Below, one piece after another: positions 11,001 through 22,300 of a stretch of DNA of 23,513 nt. The stretch spans positions 1 through 23,513 of the forward strand of contig JAYMTA010000865.1 of NCBI GenBank assembly GCA_036897625.1, in the 5' to 3' direction. Made by a program: the position numbers and the translations under genes. The DNA is from Pelargonium cotyledonis. Taxonomy: Eukaryota > Streptophyta > Magnoliopsida > Geraniales > Geraniaceae. The notes under the pieces were generated by a model. That model was given only the letters and a program-made list of their open reading frames with translations. It made no database searches and was not told the origin of the DNA. Each line of letters begins with the position of its first letter. Position 1 is the first letter of the stretch.

Positions 11001-14000
11001 GATAGAGGGAAACAAAACCTATGCTTCCATAACAATGGAATGTCATTTTCAAGGAACTACGTAGAGATAGAACAATATAGATGTGATGATACATAAATTT
11101 TTGGTTCCATTTTAGGTGGCCCAATCCTACATATAATTAGCCTGGAGCGGCCAACAATTCATACAATCCAACCCGTGGTCGACAAGACTCGACCATGGTC
11201 CACCAAACGACGCACAACCCAATTCAAAACCCTTCTAAAATCACACATGTTCAGAATCAATGTATTTTGAAAGTTTTCTTATTACATTGTACTTCTTAAA
11301 TACTCTCCCACAATCAAAATCAATGAGCTACCACTATGAATACCCCTTGAGGACGAGGACCTGAGGTACAAAACACAATCACACACATCCACACACTTGT
11401 GAGTTATAGTAGCTAAGCCGGAATCCCTTACTCTCACACTGGAGTGGAACTCTAATGCTACGCATTGGTCTTCACTTAATGTGTATTCATAGGAAAATTC
11501 TATTGAATCGCGTAGTTAGATCCGTGAAAACCATTGGACGACGACGACAACGTGTTTCTACCCAGACGAGGTCGAAATATCACATCAAGATGTTTGCATG
11601 AGTTCTTGAGAACATGGTATAATTTTTTCACTATTTAAACCTGGCCAAACACCCCATCCCCATCCCCCCTAAAAACAGAAATAAAAAAATCTCTGATCAC
11701 ATCATCAAGGCCTGTTGACAAATCCACATGCTAACTTTTTTTATGCAGTCACAAATATATATTTTTCGTTAAAACTTTATTATATTCAATGAAGCAGAGA
11801 CCAATGGTAGCCCTAGACTTGCAAAAGTATCACTGTACTACAATTTACAAGGCTTATGCAAACGCTATAAACATTTATCAAAATGTAGGAAAATAATATT
11901 AGCATATTACAAGTATCTTACTCAGATTAGCATTTATGGAATAAAATTATATTTGACTGCTCACAGACCACGTAGAAACCAAGTTGAAAATGAAGAGATT
12001 ACATTACCATTTCTTCTAGTGCATCTCCGGGCAATTAGAGAAATATCAACATTAACTTTTCCAATGGCTGATTGAAAGTTCTGAAAGCGTGATTGTCAAT
12101 CAAGGAGAAACTTTCAATGGAAAAACAGTTAGTAAATCTAACAATGCAAACCAGTACAAATCATAAAAAATATTATATTTTCCTTCATGCAGAGACAAAA
12201 TAAAACTGGAACCATAACGAGATAAGGATATTCCCTTGAATAACAGGTAGTAAGTATGGGTCAAGCTGCACAATGATAACAAACGAATTCAACAGTGAGC
12301 GCATACAAATGATAAAGCACTGAAGTTAATAGTTAATGTAACAATAAAACAACTTGGCTATAGCAAAACCTTGTTATCTATGAGCACTTCCAACATATAA
12401 TTGTTCCAGAGAAACCTTGGTTCTGCCTGCATCAACACAGTTGAAGACATAGGTTGATAAAACATATAAGATGCAAAAAATAATTTAAAAAAATAAGGCA
12501 CGACCAACTGCTGAAGCTACATAGTAGAATCCCTCTGAAAGAAGGTTATTGGGAAAAGAACTAAAAATGAAAGGCAAATAGTTTTTATTACTACTTACCT
12601 GTCTCCAAAGAGGAAGTAATTTAGACTCATCGCCTAAAGCATGTAACTTCTGGGAACTGTAAAAAAATATAGTATTTTATGGCTAGAACAATTTCATACC
12701 TGTATATAATAATAACTAGAGTAAAAAAGAAGTCATAACTGTATAAGAATTACATACCAAAAGAGTGCAGGCTTTTTTTTACAAGATAGGACCGTATAAA
12801 CATTATAAACTGAATTCAAGTTGGGGTTTTATAAATTGCCACTGAGGTTCAACTGAAATAGGTTTGATTGAACCCCTCGTTGAGCAAATGCAAAGTATAT
12901 CTAATTCAGAATGGCAGTTTTAATTTAATGAACAGTTCTGACTTTTGCACTCGTAGAATCTAAAACTGGTTTAAGTAACAGGGTAATCATGATTCTCATA
13001 TGCTGAATCCAGTTATACCTTTAACATTTAGGGACACAAATCTCTGCAGAAAAGTATTATATATTCAATGGCATATAATATCCAAGTACAAACTGTCTCT
13101 TTATTTTGTAGTTCCTTTTCATGATTTCATCAGAACAAAATTGTACACAAATGCCACTTATGTAATTAAAAGATAGTTCACCTCAATGTCAAATTGACCT
13201 CGTATGAGAAATAAAGACCATGAGTCTTCTCTGCAACATGTAGCAGCCGAGAAAATTCAGACTCCGTCTTTCTCTGCATTATTATAACAAATATAGAGTT
13301 CAACCTGATTACATAATTAAAAATGGCACAGCAAAGCAGCAACAGGTATACCTGGTCTGCTGAGGAATCTTTAAGTGAATGATCACAAGGAAGAACTTTC
13401 AAGGATGAAACTTTGAAGATAGGATGCCCCAAATAAGATCCAACACATACACACTCCGTTATAACAACTAAATATGAACCTGACAACATAGTAAATTTTA
13501 AAAATGTTAAAATAGTCTAGCAAACTTCAACTTCGGTGTTTAGTATCCAGATGTGATAGGATACTAAAAATTAAATTGCCATGTGTGAACAACGAAAAAA
13601 TTACACATTTGTGTCCCTTCCCTCATGTTATGCAAGGGTATGGTGGTACAGTTCTTTTTTTATCAGTCGTGAAGAAACAAAGAGGTGGAGGTAGGGAAAG
13701 GGGGATCCCGAGTTCCTGCATATCTATTAAGTATAGCTTTTGGCATAGTCTGTTACCATCTTCAAGAAAGATCCAACTATATCAGGCCACTTATTATAAG
13801 CTTAAGGATATATGAAATGAAACAAGGCATTTGACTGTTTAACAATGATGCAAATATGTAATGCACTATGCACTTCTCACCCAACCCGATTCCTCAAGTA
13901 CATGTCCCTACTCTACAATTACCAAAGAGTACATCTCATCTCATCACCCAAGTGGTGATAAATGAACTCCAAGCAATCTCAAAACACGCATATATTGAGA

Positions 14001-14366
14001 AGCGAGAACTTTGGGCATCTCATAAGCATATTTAGCATCTCAACATACCTGCCAGAAGCTTTAGCACTCCCACAACCCCAAAAATGGTGCGAGTTTTGGG
14101 AACCCGGAGAGTGCTGCATTCTGGAATGTCATCTGAAACACAGAACAAAAACTACAGAGTGAATCAAGTGACATCATAACCCAGATCAACCAAGGAGTAG
14201 GATAAAACAACCGCCCACCAATGAGTTTCATTGAACCATCGACCCGATCGACGGCCAAAGAGGAGCCGCAGGAGCCATCAATGGGCTCAATCACATACTG
14301 ATCCGGGAACTCCCAGAGCCGCATCCGCGTGTGGAGCTTCTGCCCGGAATCCGCCCTCTCCATCAT
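2037..14366 (-). CDS. SAC7: SAC-domain phosphoinositide phosphatase, SAC6/7/8 (RHD4) type
   Basis: Homologue of yeast Sac1p; Arabidopsis RHD4/SAC7 turns over PI4P on membranes during root-hair tip growth. Twenty exons in transcript order: 14366-14219, 14132-14049, 13479-13352, 13273-13182, 12656-12599, 12426-12370, 12265-12232, 12088-12008, 10961-10855, 9775-9689, 9607-9530, 8185-8115, 8020-7922, 7133-7034, 5871-5763, 5614-5542, 5255-5162, 5016-4924, 3077-3011, 2167-2037. They sum to 1791 nt (596 residues), all junctions in frame, close to the ~597 of RHD4. Visible marks: MRLWEFPDQYVIEP near the N-terminus; GYVANFVE (about 240); HFDFHAICGH (about 345-354); the catalytic CX5R loop NCVDCLDRTN (396-405, nucleophile C397, R403); two C-terminal membrane segments (about 532-553 and 563-579) as in Sac1; end NKPRG. 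Start: two adjacent ATGs (14366, 14363); no upstream ATG in frame. All introns are GT-AG except intron 7 (AT-AC). SAC7 versus SAC6 or SAC8 is not settled. Confidence 0.95.
2168..3010 (-). other. intron 19 of the SAC phosphatase gene
   Basis: 843-nt GT-AG intron separating the exons for the two C-terminal membrane segments. No conserved coding or RNA feature is apparent. Small ORFs here have no recognisable similarity. Confidence 0.8.
3078..4923 (-). other. intron 18 of the SAC phosphatase gene, longest intron
   Basis: 1846-nt intron between the exon ending GLEAIA and the first membrane-segment exon. It holds a poly-A run near 3185-3203 and a GC-richer patch at about 3440-3620 that stands out from the AT-rich surroundings and could be an old insertion. 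I recognise no transposon protein or RNA. Confidence 0.75.
5354..5452 (-). mobile_element. possible retroposon 3' end (LINE/SINE-like) with poly-A tail
   Basis: Within intron 16, the minus strand reads a segment rich in TTCTTAATAAAAGAGTAC, then TTTTGCTGAT followed by a run of A. This resembles 3' ends of plant non-LTR retroposons, which finish in a short motif and poly-A. No clear target duplication was found, so the call is tentative. Confidence 0.35.
5872..7033 (-). other. intron 14 of the SAC phosphatase gene
   Basis: 1162-nt GT-AG intron immediately following the exon with the catalytic CX5R loop. It is AT-rich with several poly-A/T stretches (for example 6080-6130). ORFs here are composition artefacts. 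Confidence 0.8.
7134..7921 (-). other. intron 13 of the SAC phosphatase gene
   Basis: 788-nt GT-AG intron between the exon ending FLGKN and the catalytic exon. Nothing beyond AT-rich intronic sequence is seen. Confidence 0.8.
8695..9014. mobile_element. candidate degenerate inverted-repeat transposon in SAC intron 11
   Basis: The left end GCAGGAACGGATCCAG and the reverse complement of the right end GCAAGGACAGATCTAC match at 11 of 16 positions. Subterminal GGGGCAAA and GGGCAATTGCTCCC stretches accompany them. This layout, a GGATCC-containing end with G-run and C-run subtermini, looks like common decayed non-autonomous plant DNA elements, but the identity is too low for certainty. Confidence 0.35.
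9254..9329. repeat. two-copy T-tract repeat
   Basis: A unit of a long T run followed by GAAACAATGCCTACCATATTG is repeated once with small changes (GAAGCAATGCCTAGCATATTG). It is a short tandem duplication inside intron 11. Confidence 0.65.
9776..10854 (-). other. intron 9 of the SAC phosphatase gene
   Basis: 1079-nt GT-AG intron between the exon ending GYTASLLQ and the exon starting IRGSIPVLWD. No recognisable element. Confidence 0.8.
10962..12007 (-). other. intron 8 of the SAC phosphatase gene
   Basis: 1046-nt intron interrupting the TRRNG/TRLWRRG stretch. A GC-richer block at about 11150-11680 differs in composition from both sides and may be an old insertion, but no ends or coding motifs are recognisable. 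Confidence 0.7.
12089..12231 (-). other. U12-type AT-AC intron (intron 7 of the SAC gene)
   Basis: The junction between VIQG and SFQNFQSAIG can only be joined in frame by an intron starting ATATCCTTA and ending AC. The 5' site matches the minor-spliceosome consensus ATATCCTT. The branch-site motif CTCCTTGAT (12107-12099) matches TTCCTTRAY at 8 of 9 positions, and its A (12100) lies 11 nt from the intron end, within the usual U12 range. The intron is 143 nt and phase 1. No GT-AG alternative restores the conserved protein. Confidence 0.9.
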
Positions 14367-14519
14367 TTTTGCACAACAAATGCGGTTCACTGAGCAAAAC
14401 AGAAACAAATAACTTCAAATCTTCTCTGATATCGGCAACGAAAAGAAAGCACTGTTTGTCTGCCGAGAAAAACAGACCTGAACCGAATCAAAGCAGTTGA
14501 ACGAGTAGCGTGTGAAGTG

Positions 14520-14529
14520 TATATATATA
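14520..14529 (-). promoter_or_regulatory. putative TATA box of the SAC phosphatase gene
   Basis: On the minus strand TATATATA lies about 155 bases upstream of the ATG at 14366, predicting a start site near 14490 and a leader of about 125 nt. Position and orientation fit. It could also be an incidental AT repeat. Confidence 0.4.
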
Positions 14530-14668
14530 GAGACAATGAGATCGATCGCGAGAACAGAGAAAAGTTGAATTTTAGATGATTCTATGAAGATTCGGAGAAG
14601 AGACTACAGGATTGGAAGCTTGCGAGTAAAGTCAAAACGCATAGGCAGAAACTGAAACCGAAACTATG

Positions 14669-14696
<28 letters not shown>
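14669..14696. repeat. (GT)14 microsatellite in SAC promoter region
   Basis: 28 bases of perfect GT dinucleotide about 300 bases upstream of the phosphatase start codon (CA on that gene's sense strand). Confidence 0.95.
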
Positions 14697-14699
<3 letters not shown>

Positions 14700-16309
14700 G
14701 TCTGTGTATTGACCGTTTAGGGCGGAATTTTCTACGGATCGCGGAGGAGAGAGACGGAGGGTTCAGGCTTTTCTTCAGATCGGAGTTCGACAGGATACGA
14801 GACATGTAGTCGTGGACATGATCGGCGAGAATGGTCGCTTCTGATGTAATTTTGACCGTTGGATTAGGGAAGTGATGCTAAATAATTCAGATGCCAATGA
14901 CGAATCATTCCTTGTGAGCTGTATATGTTTTGTGGAATTAAAGTGGTGGTGGTTAGTCTCATTTCTCTTCTTCTTCTTTTTTGTCCAGAGCGGGCCCGTA
15001 AATTTATGGGTGACACTTTTAAACCGTTCAAGCACGTCCAGATTAATCCTCGTTCGAGCTGGGTAGGACCACAATGGCGGCACTTGGTGGTAGTCTCATT
15101 TCTCTTTTATTTTAACTCTTTCACTTTAAGTTTCCATAGTGAAGATCTTTACAAAAATCAAGTACATGTTCTCCCGAGTACAACTCTAGAGCTGGCAATT
15201 GGGCCGACGGCGTAAGAGGCATTACTGATCATTTGAATCGTAAATGTAAGTTTCCTAATCCGAACCATAATGGGCTGGCATGCGGGTAAGTTTTTGGGTA
15301 GTGAAATAGTACTTCCAATTTTGTTATCAAGTACAATGTCAATATTTTTTGTGACATGAAAGTAAATATGATGATTGAGGAATTAATAGATAGTAGTATG
15401 TTTAATATTTTGTGGACGTAGAAAACGATATTTGAAGAATAAGTTAGTAGTAGGATTAATTCTTGAGATGACAAAACTTGATTCGGTTTCTTTTAATCAT
15501 GATCAAAGAATTTTGTTTGTCTTCCTTCAATAGTGTAACGCTACGAATTGGCGGTTCAAATTCTTTGAGTTATTGGTACTAGAAATAAACTAACGCACAC
15601 ATTGGGTGAAAGCCTGTGTGTGGGCATTGGAAATCACCTCATGCATGAGAATAACACACACATTAGATGAAAACCAAAAGGCCTTGTTTGGGTAGTCTAC
15701 TTCAATTGTCTACAGAGGTAGATGGAATGAGGTAAAATATCTGTAGAGAAAATAGGTTTTGTTTAAACTAATGTCTGGAAGGAGTTTGAAAAGAAATTTT
15801 AAATTTTAAGATTGTTTGGTAAAATTGTATGAAAGTAAGAGTATTAAACTGAAGTTAGATTTTAAGATTGAAATGATGTTTTAGTATATTCAATTTAATT
15901 GATTAACAATACAAAACTTATTTCTTTTCAATCCATACTAATGCAAACTCAAGTAAAAAAATTAACAACAAATGGAAGTGAGAAACAAGTATCTTCTATG
16001 TAAAAGTCATCTGTACTTCTTTTTTTTTTTTTCATAAGCGGCGACATAACTGTGTATATATATAAATAATCAAAAGTATTCAGAAAAAAGACTTTCTCTT
16101 CACCCTAGTCACGAGTCACATGGGAAAGTAAGGGGATCCCCTTTTGGGGAGTCATTAGAGTCATTTCCTTGGGGAATAAAATTTAATAAAGCTAGCATTT
16201 TGATCAACGTTATGGAGAACTTAAGAACGTAAATATTCTAGTTAAAACATTTTAAAACATGAGTTCATCGTGTGTTTTATAGGACGAAAATCTGTACCTC
16301 TATTTGTTA
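14700..16309. other. intergenic region between SAC and DSK2 genes
   Basis: Upstream flank of the phosphatase gene and far 3' flank of DSK2. It includes a decayed repeat end at 15187, a short repeated stretch (AACGCACACATTGGGTGAAA at 15589 and a close copy at 15653), and a T-run near 16020-16032. ORFs here show no recognisable protein. Confidence 0.6.
15187..15210 (+). repeat. solitary end of the 434-595 element family
   Basis: TAGAGCTGGCAATTGGGCC closely matches the left end of the element at 434. I could not find a matching right end, so this is probably a truncated copy. Confidence 0.4.
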
Positions 16310-16559
16310 CTCTCTCCGTCTCAAAATGAGTGTCTTATTTCCATCTTTTGCAAAAATTAAGAATTATCAAATAATTTAGTGTGTTTTCAATAATACCCTC
16401 ACTTTTCTACCTACACCCCATGTGTATATCTACTCATGTGCATAAGTGATAAGAGTAACGAGGGAAACACAATAATAGAATAACCTAAAAATAAAAACAT
16501 GACACTTATTTTAGGACAATTTTTTGACAAACAAGACACTCATTTTGGGACGGAGGGAG
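16310..16559. mobile_element. Stowaway-like MITE, 250 bp
   Basis: Termini are inverted repeats of about 27 bases with 25 matches; the left begins CTCTCTCCGTCTC and the right end, reversed, begins CTCCCTCCGTCCC. TA dinucleotides flank both ends (16308-16309 and 16560-16561), as expected for Tc1/mariner-type insertion. There is no coding capacity. It lies about 375 bases beyond the DSK2 stop codon. Confidence 0.85.
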
Positions 16560-16935
16560 TATTAGTTATTACCACGGCAAAAAAATGCATGATGTTTCCA
16601 TTCTCAACCTTCTACACATATTTTAGCAGCACCAACAATGATATCAAGTACAAATGCAGTAGAAACATGATCCAACTTCAGGTACTTTGAAACTTGTAAT
16701 TTATAATTAAAGAAAATTTGAACCAAAATTGTCACGTCAATAATCAATCGAGAATTGTCACGCAATTTGTATGAAATATCCTAATGTTAATGTGCACAAC
16801 ACACGGGCCTGCTAGATCTCTAGAGAGAGAGAGGATCGTAGCATAGCCGGTCCAAGTATGTGGCTCAAACTGACCAACTATAATTGTATTCATCTCAGGT
16901 TGAAATCTGACCATTGATAACTGTACTCGGAGATC

Positions 16936-19260
16936 CTACTGACCGGAGTTTCCCAAAAGCCGCTCAACTGCAGCATGGACATTGCCTGCAGATGCCATCA
17001 GTGCTAGGATATTCTCTTGCGTGTCGAAGAACCCCATTTCCTGAAGCTGCGACAGCTGGGTTGCATATAGCTGCTCTGGTGGCACTGAAAAGATGAGAAA
17101 TGAAATGAGTTCAGAAGAAAACAGAATTGTACGGGTTTGTGTAGATGTGAAGAGGCAGCTAAATGACCATCTGATCTAGTAGGAACAGCCAAGCCGCCAG
17201 CCTCAAGTCCACCAAACATGTTCATCAACATCTCCAATCCCGGGTTGTTAACTGCTCCTGTCATGTATAAAGAAATCAACAAAAGACCTGTATAAACTCC
17301 TAGTAATAAAACTTGACAGTTGCATATGTATTACAGAACACACACACACACATATATATAATGAACAAATGAACGAGGGAAAGAGATCATGTTTACTCTT
17401 TTTTTATCTAACAAGGAAAGAAACTAATCATAGGAGATTTTTATCCATAAGGCAACACTTTTTTGTTTCTTTTTATTTATTTTGGGCCAGAGAATACAAG
17501 GCCACCCTTGATCATTCTAATCATCTAATCAAGAGTGAAAAGTAAAACATGAAGACTATTTGCTAACAAGTGCATCATACAGAAACAAATCCTACTACAG
17601 AAGTGTTCGAAGTGTCACCAAGCATAATTGTAAAACCAAATTTCCATGAATATAAAGCAAAACAGAATATGGATATTTAATTGATTACCTGTGCCTCCAC
17701 CAGTCTGACCAGGTTCCCTGCAAGAGAGCACTGACTTAGGAGATAACTTAGAGCAAAAACCATTGATAGTAACTCATTACTGCTAGTACAACCACTACAA
17801 TTGACATCAAAAAAGGAGGTTACCCAACCAAGCTGGTCAACCATCCAGACATCGCATAAATACTTAAAACATTTCATTTGGATTAGGGAAGTCAAGAAAA
17901 GTGACCTTGATTTACTTTCCTGTGTTACCACAATAGTTTTTATTAACTAATTTACCATATCTGAGTGTAGGAACAGTTCAATACGTACACGATACACTTT
18001 AAAATTTGTCATTTTGTTATGTTTTATTCTTTGTTATTAAAGAGTCCAAAAGACTAATACTACCTCCGTTTCAAATTAAGTGTCATTTTAGAGTCTAATT
18101 TTTGTTTCAAAATAAATGTCACTTTCCACTTTTAGCAAACATTCCTATAATGACTTTCCTATAATGTCCATTTGTCATAATGACTTTCACATAGAAGATG
18201 AAAAGTTTTTAACCTTGATATTTTACTAATGGACTAGAAATGATGAGTTTTGTGTCTTTCAGTTTTGGGGATAAAGTCATTTAACCATTTTTCTTAATAT
18301 GTGTGAAAAACTCTAAAACGACATTTAATTTAAAACGGAGGTAGTGTAAGTTTGACATCTATATGTAACCTCCCATGTTGTATGATATTCTCCTGAATTA
18401 GAGAGTGCCACCTCAGCAATATAAACTGACTCAATTAACCTCACTTAATAATTCATTCGAACCCACTTGTACGAACCCACATTATAAACCCAGATACTTC
18501 TTTGCCAGCATGGAAACCTCACACTATACTTAATGTTGATGGGCCTACCTTATAAGAACATAATCTACATTGTGTTTGATTCAGTAACAAAGCAATGGGA
18601 CTGATCCACTGATTGTATAATTTGGCAAACCCTATTCATTATCTACATGGAAATTCCTCTTTTAGATTAATTTTTAGACTTTACTATTAACTATCACATT
18701 AAACAATTGGACAACTCTATTAGCTACCAAATATAAGTCCATACCCAAACCAAATCCTAGCCTTTAATTACAATGACAATAGGGTATGCTAGTCCAGAGA
18801 TGAAACAGATCTAAATAAGACTCTGGTGATTTCATGCCTTTGCTGACAGTAGAAATGCAAAATAATCATGCTTAAAGTTAAAGATGCACAGTAAATCAAA
18901 CAAACTTAGAGCAAAACTATGCCACTTCTTACTGATTTGACTCTTGTCGGCCTACTTGAGACAAAAGAGATTGTTGGAAAGTCAAAAGTTGCTGCAAGAT
19001 AGAAAAACAAAAGGAAAAGACATGAAGAAAATGTATAATAAGTGATTAATATTGTACATAACTCAAAACAAGGTGTATATCAATCCAACCCCTTACTATA
19101 TGAAAACCACTATTCATTTACAATGTGTAGGGAATACAAGCAAACAATTCACTGCATCTAATTTCCTGCCCACAACTTACATATATTTGTATATGCAGTG
19201 TTGGAAAAGTATACTGTAGTTGGGTGTGTGTGTGCGCGCGCGCATGGACACAAACATATT

Positions 19261-19331
<71 letters not shown>

Positions 19332-22300
19332 ACTCTACACACATACACGTACGCACAAGTAGACATGTATATAATTATGAACCTGCATTGTATTGGGAGA
19401 AGTCAACTGACGAAGAAATTCTGGATTTTGCATCATTTCTCTTAGTTGAGGATTGGAATCAAGCATAGTCTGCATCTGAGGGTTCATAACAAGAATCTGG
19501 CCATTGAATGATGTTAGAAAAGAAAAGAGAAAATGCATGAGCAATTTTTTTTTTTTTTTTTTCTGAATTATCAAAACAAGTAACAAAAGCATGGTAAATC
19601 AATACCTGGTTTACGGACTGAGGGTTGGAGAGGAGGCTCTCCATCATTTGTGAAACAGCTGGATTTTGCATGAACTGATTCATTGAGCTTGGATCCTGCA
19701 TGGGACCCAACATGCCTTCAAATTCCAAGAGGCCAAGTCCACCTAAGCCAGCAGGAGCCTGCGGCCTAGTATCCGCAACAGGAGTTGACCTTGTAGGGTT
19801 AGTTTGGGCACCTCCAGCTGCTACAATAATACTTAGTTAACAGTATATTGCTCTTCATGCTCAACACATCTAAGTCAACATTTACTAAGAAAAGAAATTC
19901 ATAACAATTTGTAGTAGAGGAATCTTACAAAGATCATACCAAGAACTTTTACGGGATCTCGAAACATGTACAGAGAATAATGGCAGTCAAAACAATCAAT
20001 TCTTTTTTCCTTTTTGTTTTCCTAATATTTCCCATCATCTAAAAACTATGTTCAGATATGCAAGAGCAAAGTATGTAAGAGAAAACCCTGCAAGATAATT
20101 TCAATAGGCAGCTACATTTATCATGACAATTTTAGCATCTTCATAATTAATTTGGTGCAAGACGTCAATGAAATGAGTTTATTGGGATACCATGAATAAG
20201 CTACAAGCATATATCTCTTATCAACTTTCAAGATAAAGCTTACCATCAATTCAGCACAAAAATGGTGTGCAGCACAAAGGGAAATGGAAAATATATAAAT
20301 TTGAAGTATGATACTACAAGATGAAAACATTCTGTAAGGGACCGCAACCAAAATATCCTTAAGAATAACTGAAGTCAGAATCTCAGAGTGACAACTCACC
20401 ACCAGCCGGGATCCAAGGATTGGGTAATGGGTTAGTATTTGGGGCAGGAGATCCAGCAGACCCTTCAGAGCTAGAAACTGGTGGGTTAGTTGATCGATCT
20501 CTAGTTTGGCCCCCACCTTGGGTCCCCAAAAGAGCTGCAAATGGGTTTGATCTGTCATTTTCAGCATTCCCACCCATAGTTGTAGCGTTCAGAAGTGGCT
20601 CCTGAACAGTTTCATACATACGCCTGAGCATGTTGAACCCCTCAGGAGAGGATTCAATGTTGCTCATAGCTCTGTCAGTGTTCCGCATCATCTCACGCAT
20701 GAGCTCAGGATTTCTAGCAGTTTCAAGTGTCAGGCGAAGAGTATTGGGATCATTAAGTATGTGTGCAAGCTCAGGATTTCGATCAATGACATCACACATT
20801 TGAGGATTGTTCATGATCATATTCCGCATTATATCAGGGTTGTTCATTAGGTTTTGTACAACAGGCATGTCCATTATTTCTCTCATCAAGTTTGGGTTTT
20901 GAGTCAACTGCTGCTGCACCTGATCAAATTCTGGGAGTTCAGCTCCAAATAGACCGCCACCGCCACCGCCACCGCCACTGCCACGGCCAACGCACCAAAA
21001 TCGCCCCCCCCCCCCCCCCCCCCCGCCACTGCCACTGCCACCGAACCCACCAACACCAAGCCCAGGAAAAGGTGAAGCTCCAAGACCAGATCCTCCGAAT
21101 GCCCCACCTTCATTCAAACTAGTACCTCTTGTATTACTTGGGATGACATTTGGACCTCCAGGATTGGCTCCACCGGTGGGGTTGGCAGATGCAGCTTGTG
21201 AAAAACCTCGAACCAAGTGGACAGTGTGATCTGCCTCTAAACCTACCAAATTTAAAATCATATAGAACTGTCACATTCTTTAAAGACTTCCCAGAGAATG
21301 AGACTCCAAGCAGTTGCCAAATATATCCTCCAAATACAATGAGTAGGGTAATGGCCAGTAAATCTATAAATGCAATGCTAAAAATAATACAATTTTATAT
21401 AGGAGAAAAATAACAAAACATTTATGTAACTTAACAACATTAAAGTTAAAGCAACTGTCAGAATTTGTAAAAGAAAATAAAGTATCTTAGCATATAGAAT
21501 ATCACAAGAAAATAAACCAAACAAGGGAAGATGAGTTCATTATGTAAACATATTGTTGATTTCCACACACTAGAGCAAGAAACAAAAAATAGATGAGAAA
21601 ACAATGAAAATAATAGGACAAAGTAAAAGTTGCAGCTTATTGAGGCCACAATAAGCTCATAGTGTACAGAAATTAATCTACAAAAATTGTTAGCAATAGC
21701 ATCAATGATGCCGAATCCAGTTACTCCATATATAATGCCAATAATGTATTTTGAAACAGAGGGAGTACAATAAATGACAAGAAACTGAATTAACCGCAAA
21801 TGCTCATCTTGCTATTTACCAATGCAGAAAAAGGAGAGGAAGAAGCATAACTTCTATTTATCAGCAATCACATAAGTCTAATACTTGCGGTTGACGTTGC
21901 TAAAGATATAAATAACTTCCATGGAATATATAGCAACAGCAGCACTAAAACAACATTATGTTATTACCTATAAGGCAATCCTAATCACTCCGGCCATTTC
22001 CAGTTCTAACATTACCAACTTGCATTCAATAATGTGAATCACAAATTTAAACAATATCCAACTACGATTATTCATGAGCTCTCATGCATCTTATGGCCAA
22101 TTCAATCAAATGTATGAGTAATTAGCTCTCGTCTGTCCAAGTTTTACCAGCAAATCAACATTCATAACTGTAATTCCAACCAAAATGATCACAAAATGCA
22201 GCAACAAACACCACGAATCTCTGGAAATCAGACCAAATACACAAACAAGAAACAGAAAGGAGGATACCATGGCTTTTGAGAGTCTGATCATCCTTCAGGA

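Noticed and set aside
14775-15083. ORFs on both strands upstream of the SAC gene
   Set aside because: No homology recognised, mutually overlapping, low-complexity Lys/Phe runs; treated as intergenic chance frames.
19220-19468. Plus-strand ORF rich in Glu-Arg repeats
   Set aside because: Generated by the AG microsatellite in DSK2 intron 4.
20904-21113. Minus-strand ORF with an Ala-Val repeat
   Set aside because: Alternative frame of the same Gly-rich tract; the conserved STI1 region continues only in the DSK2 frame.
20892-21122. Plus-strand ORF with a His-Arg repeat
   Set aside because: Antisense reading of the Gly-rich simple-sequence tract of DSK2 exon 2.
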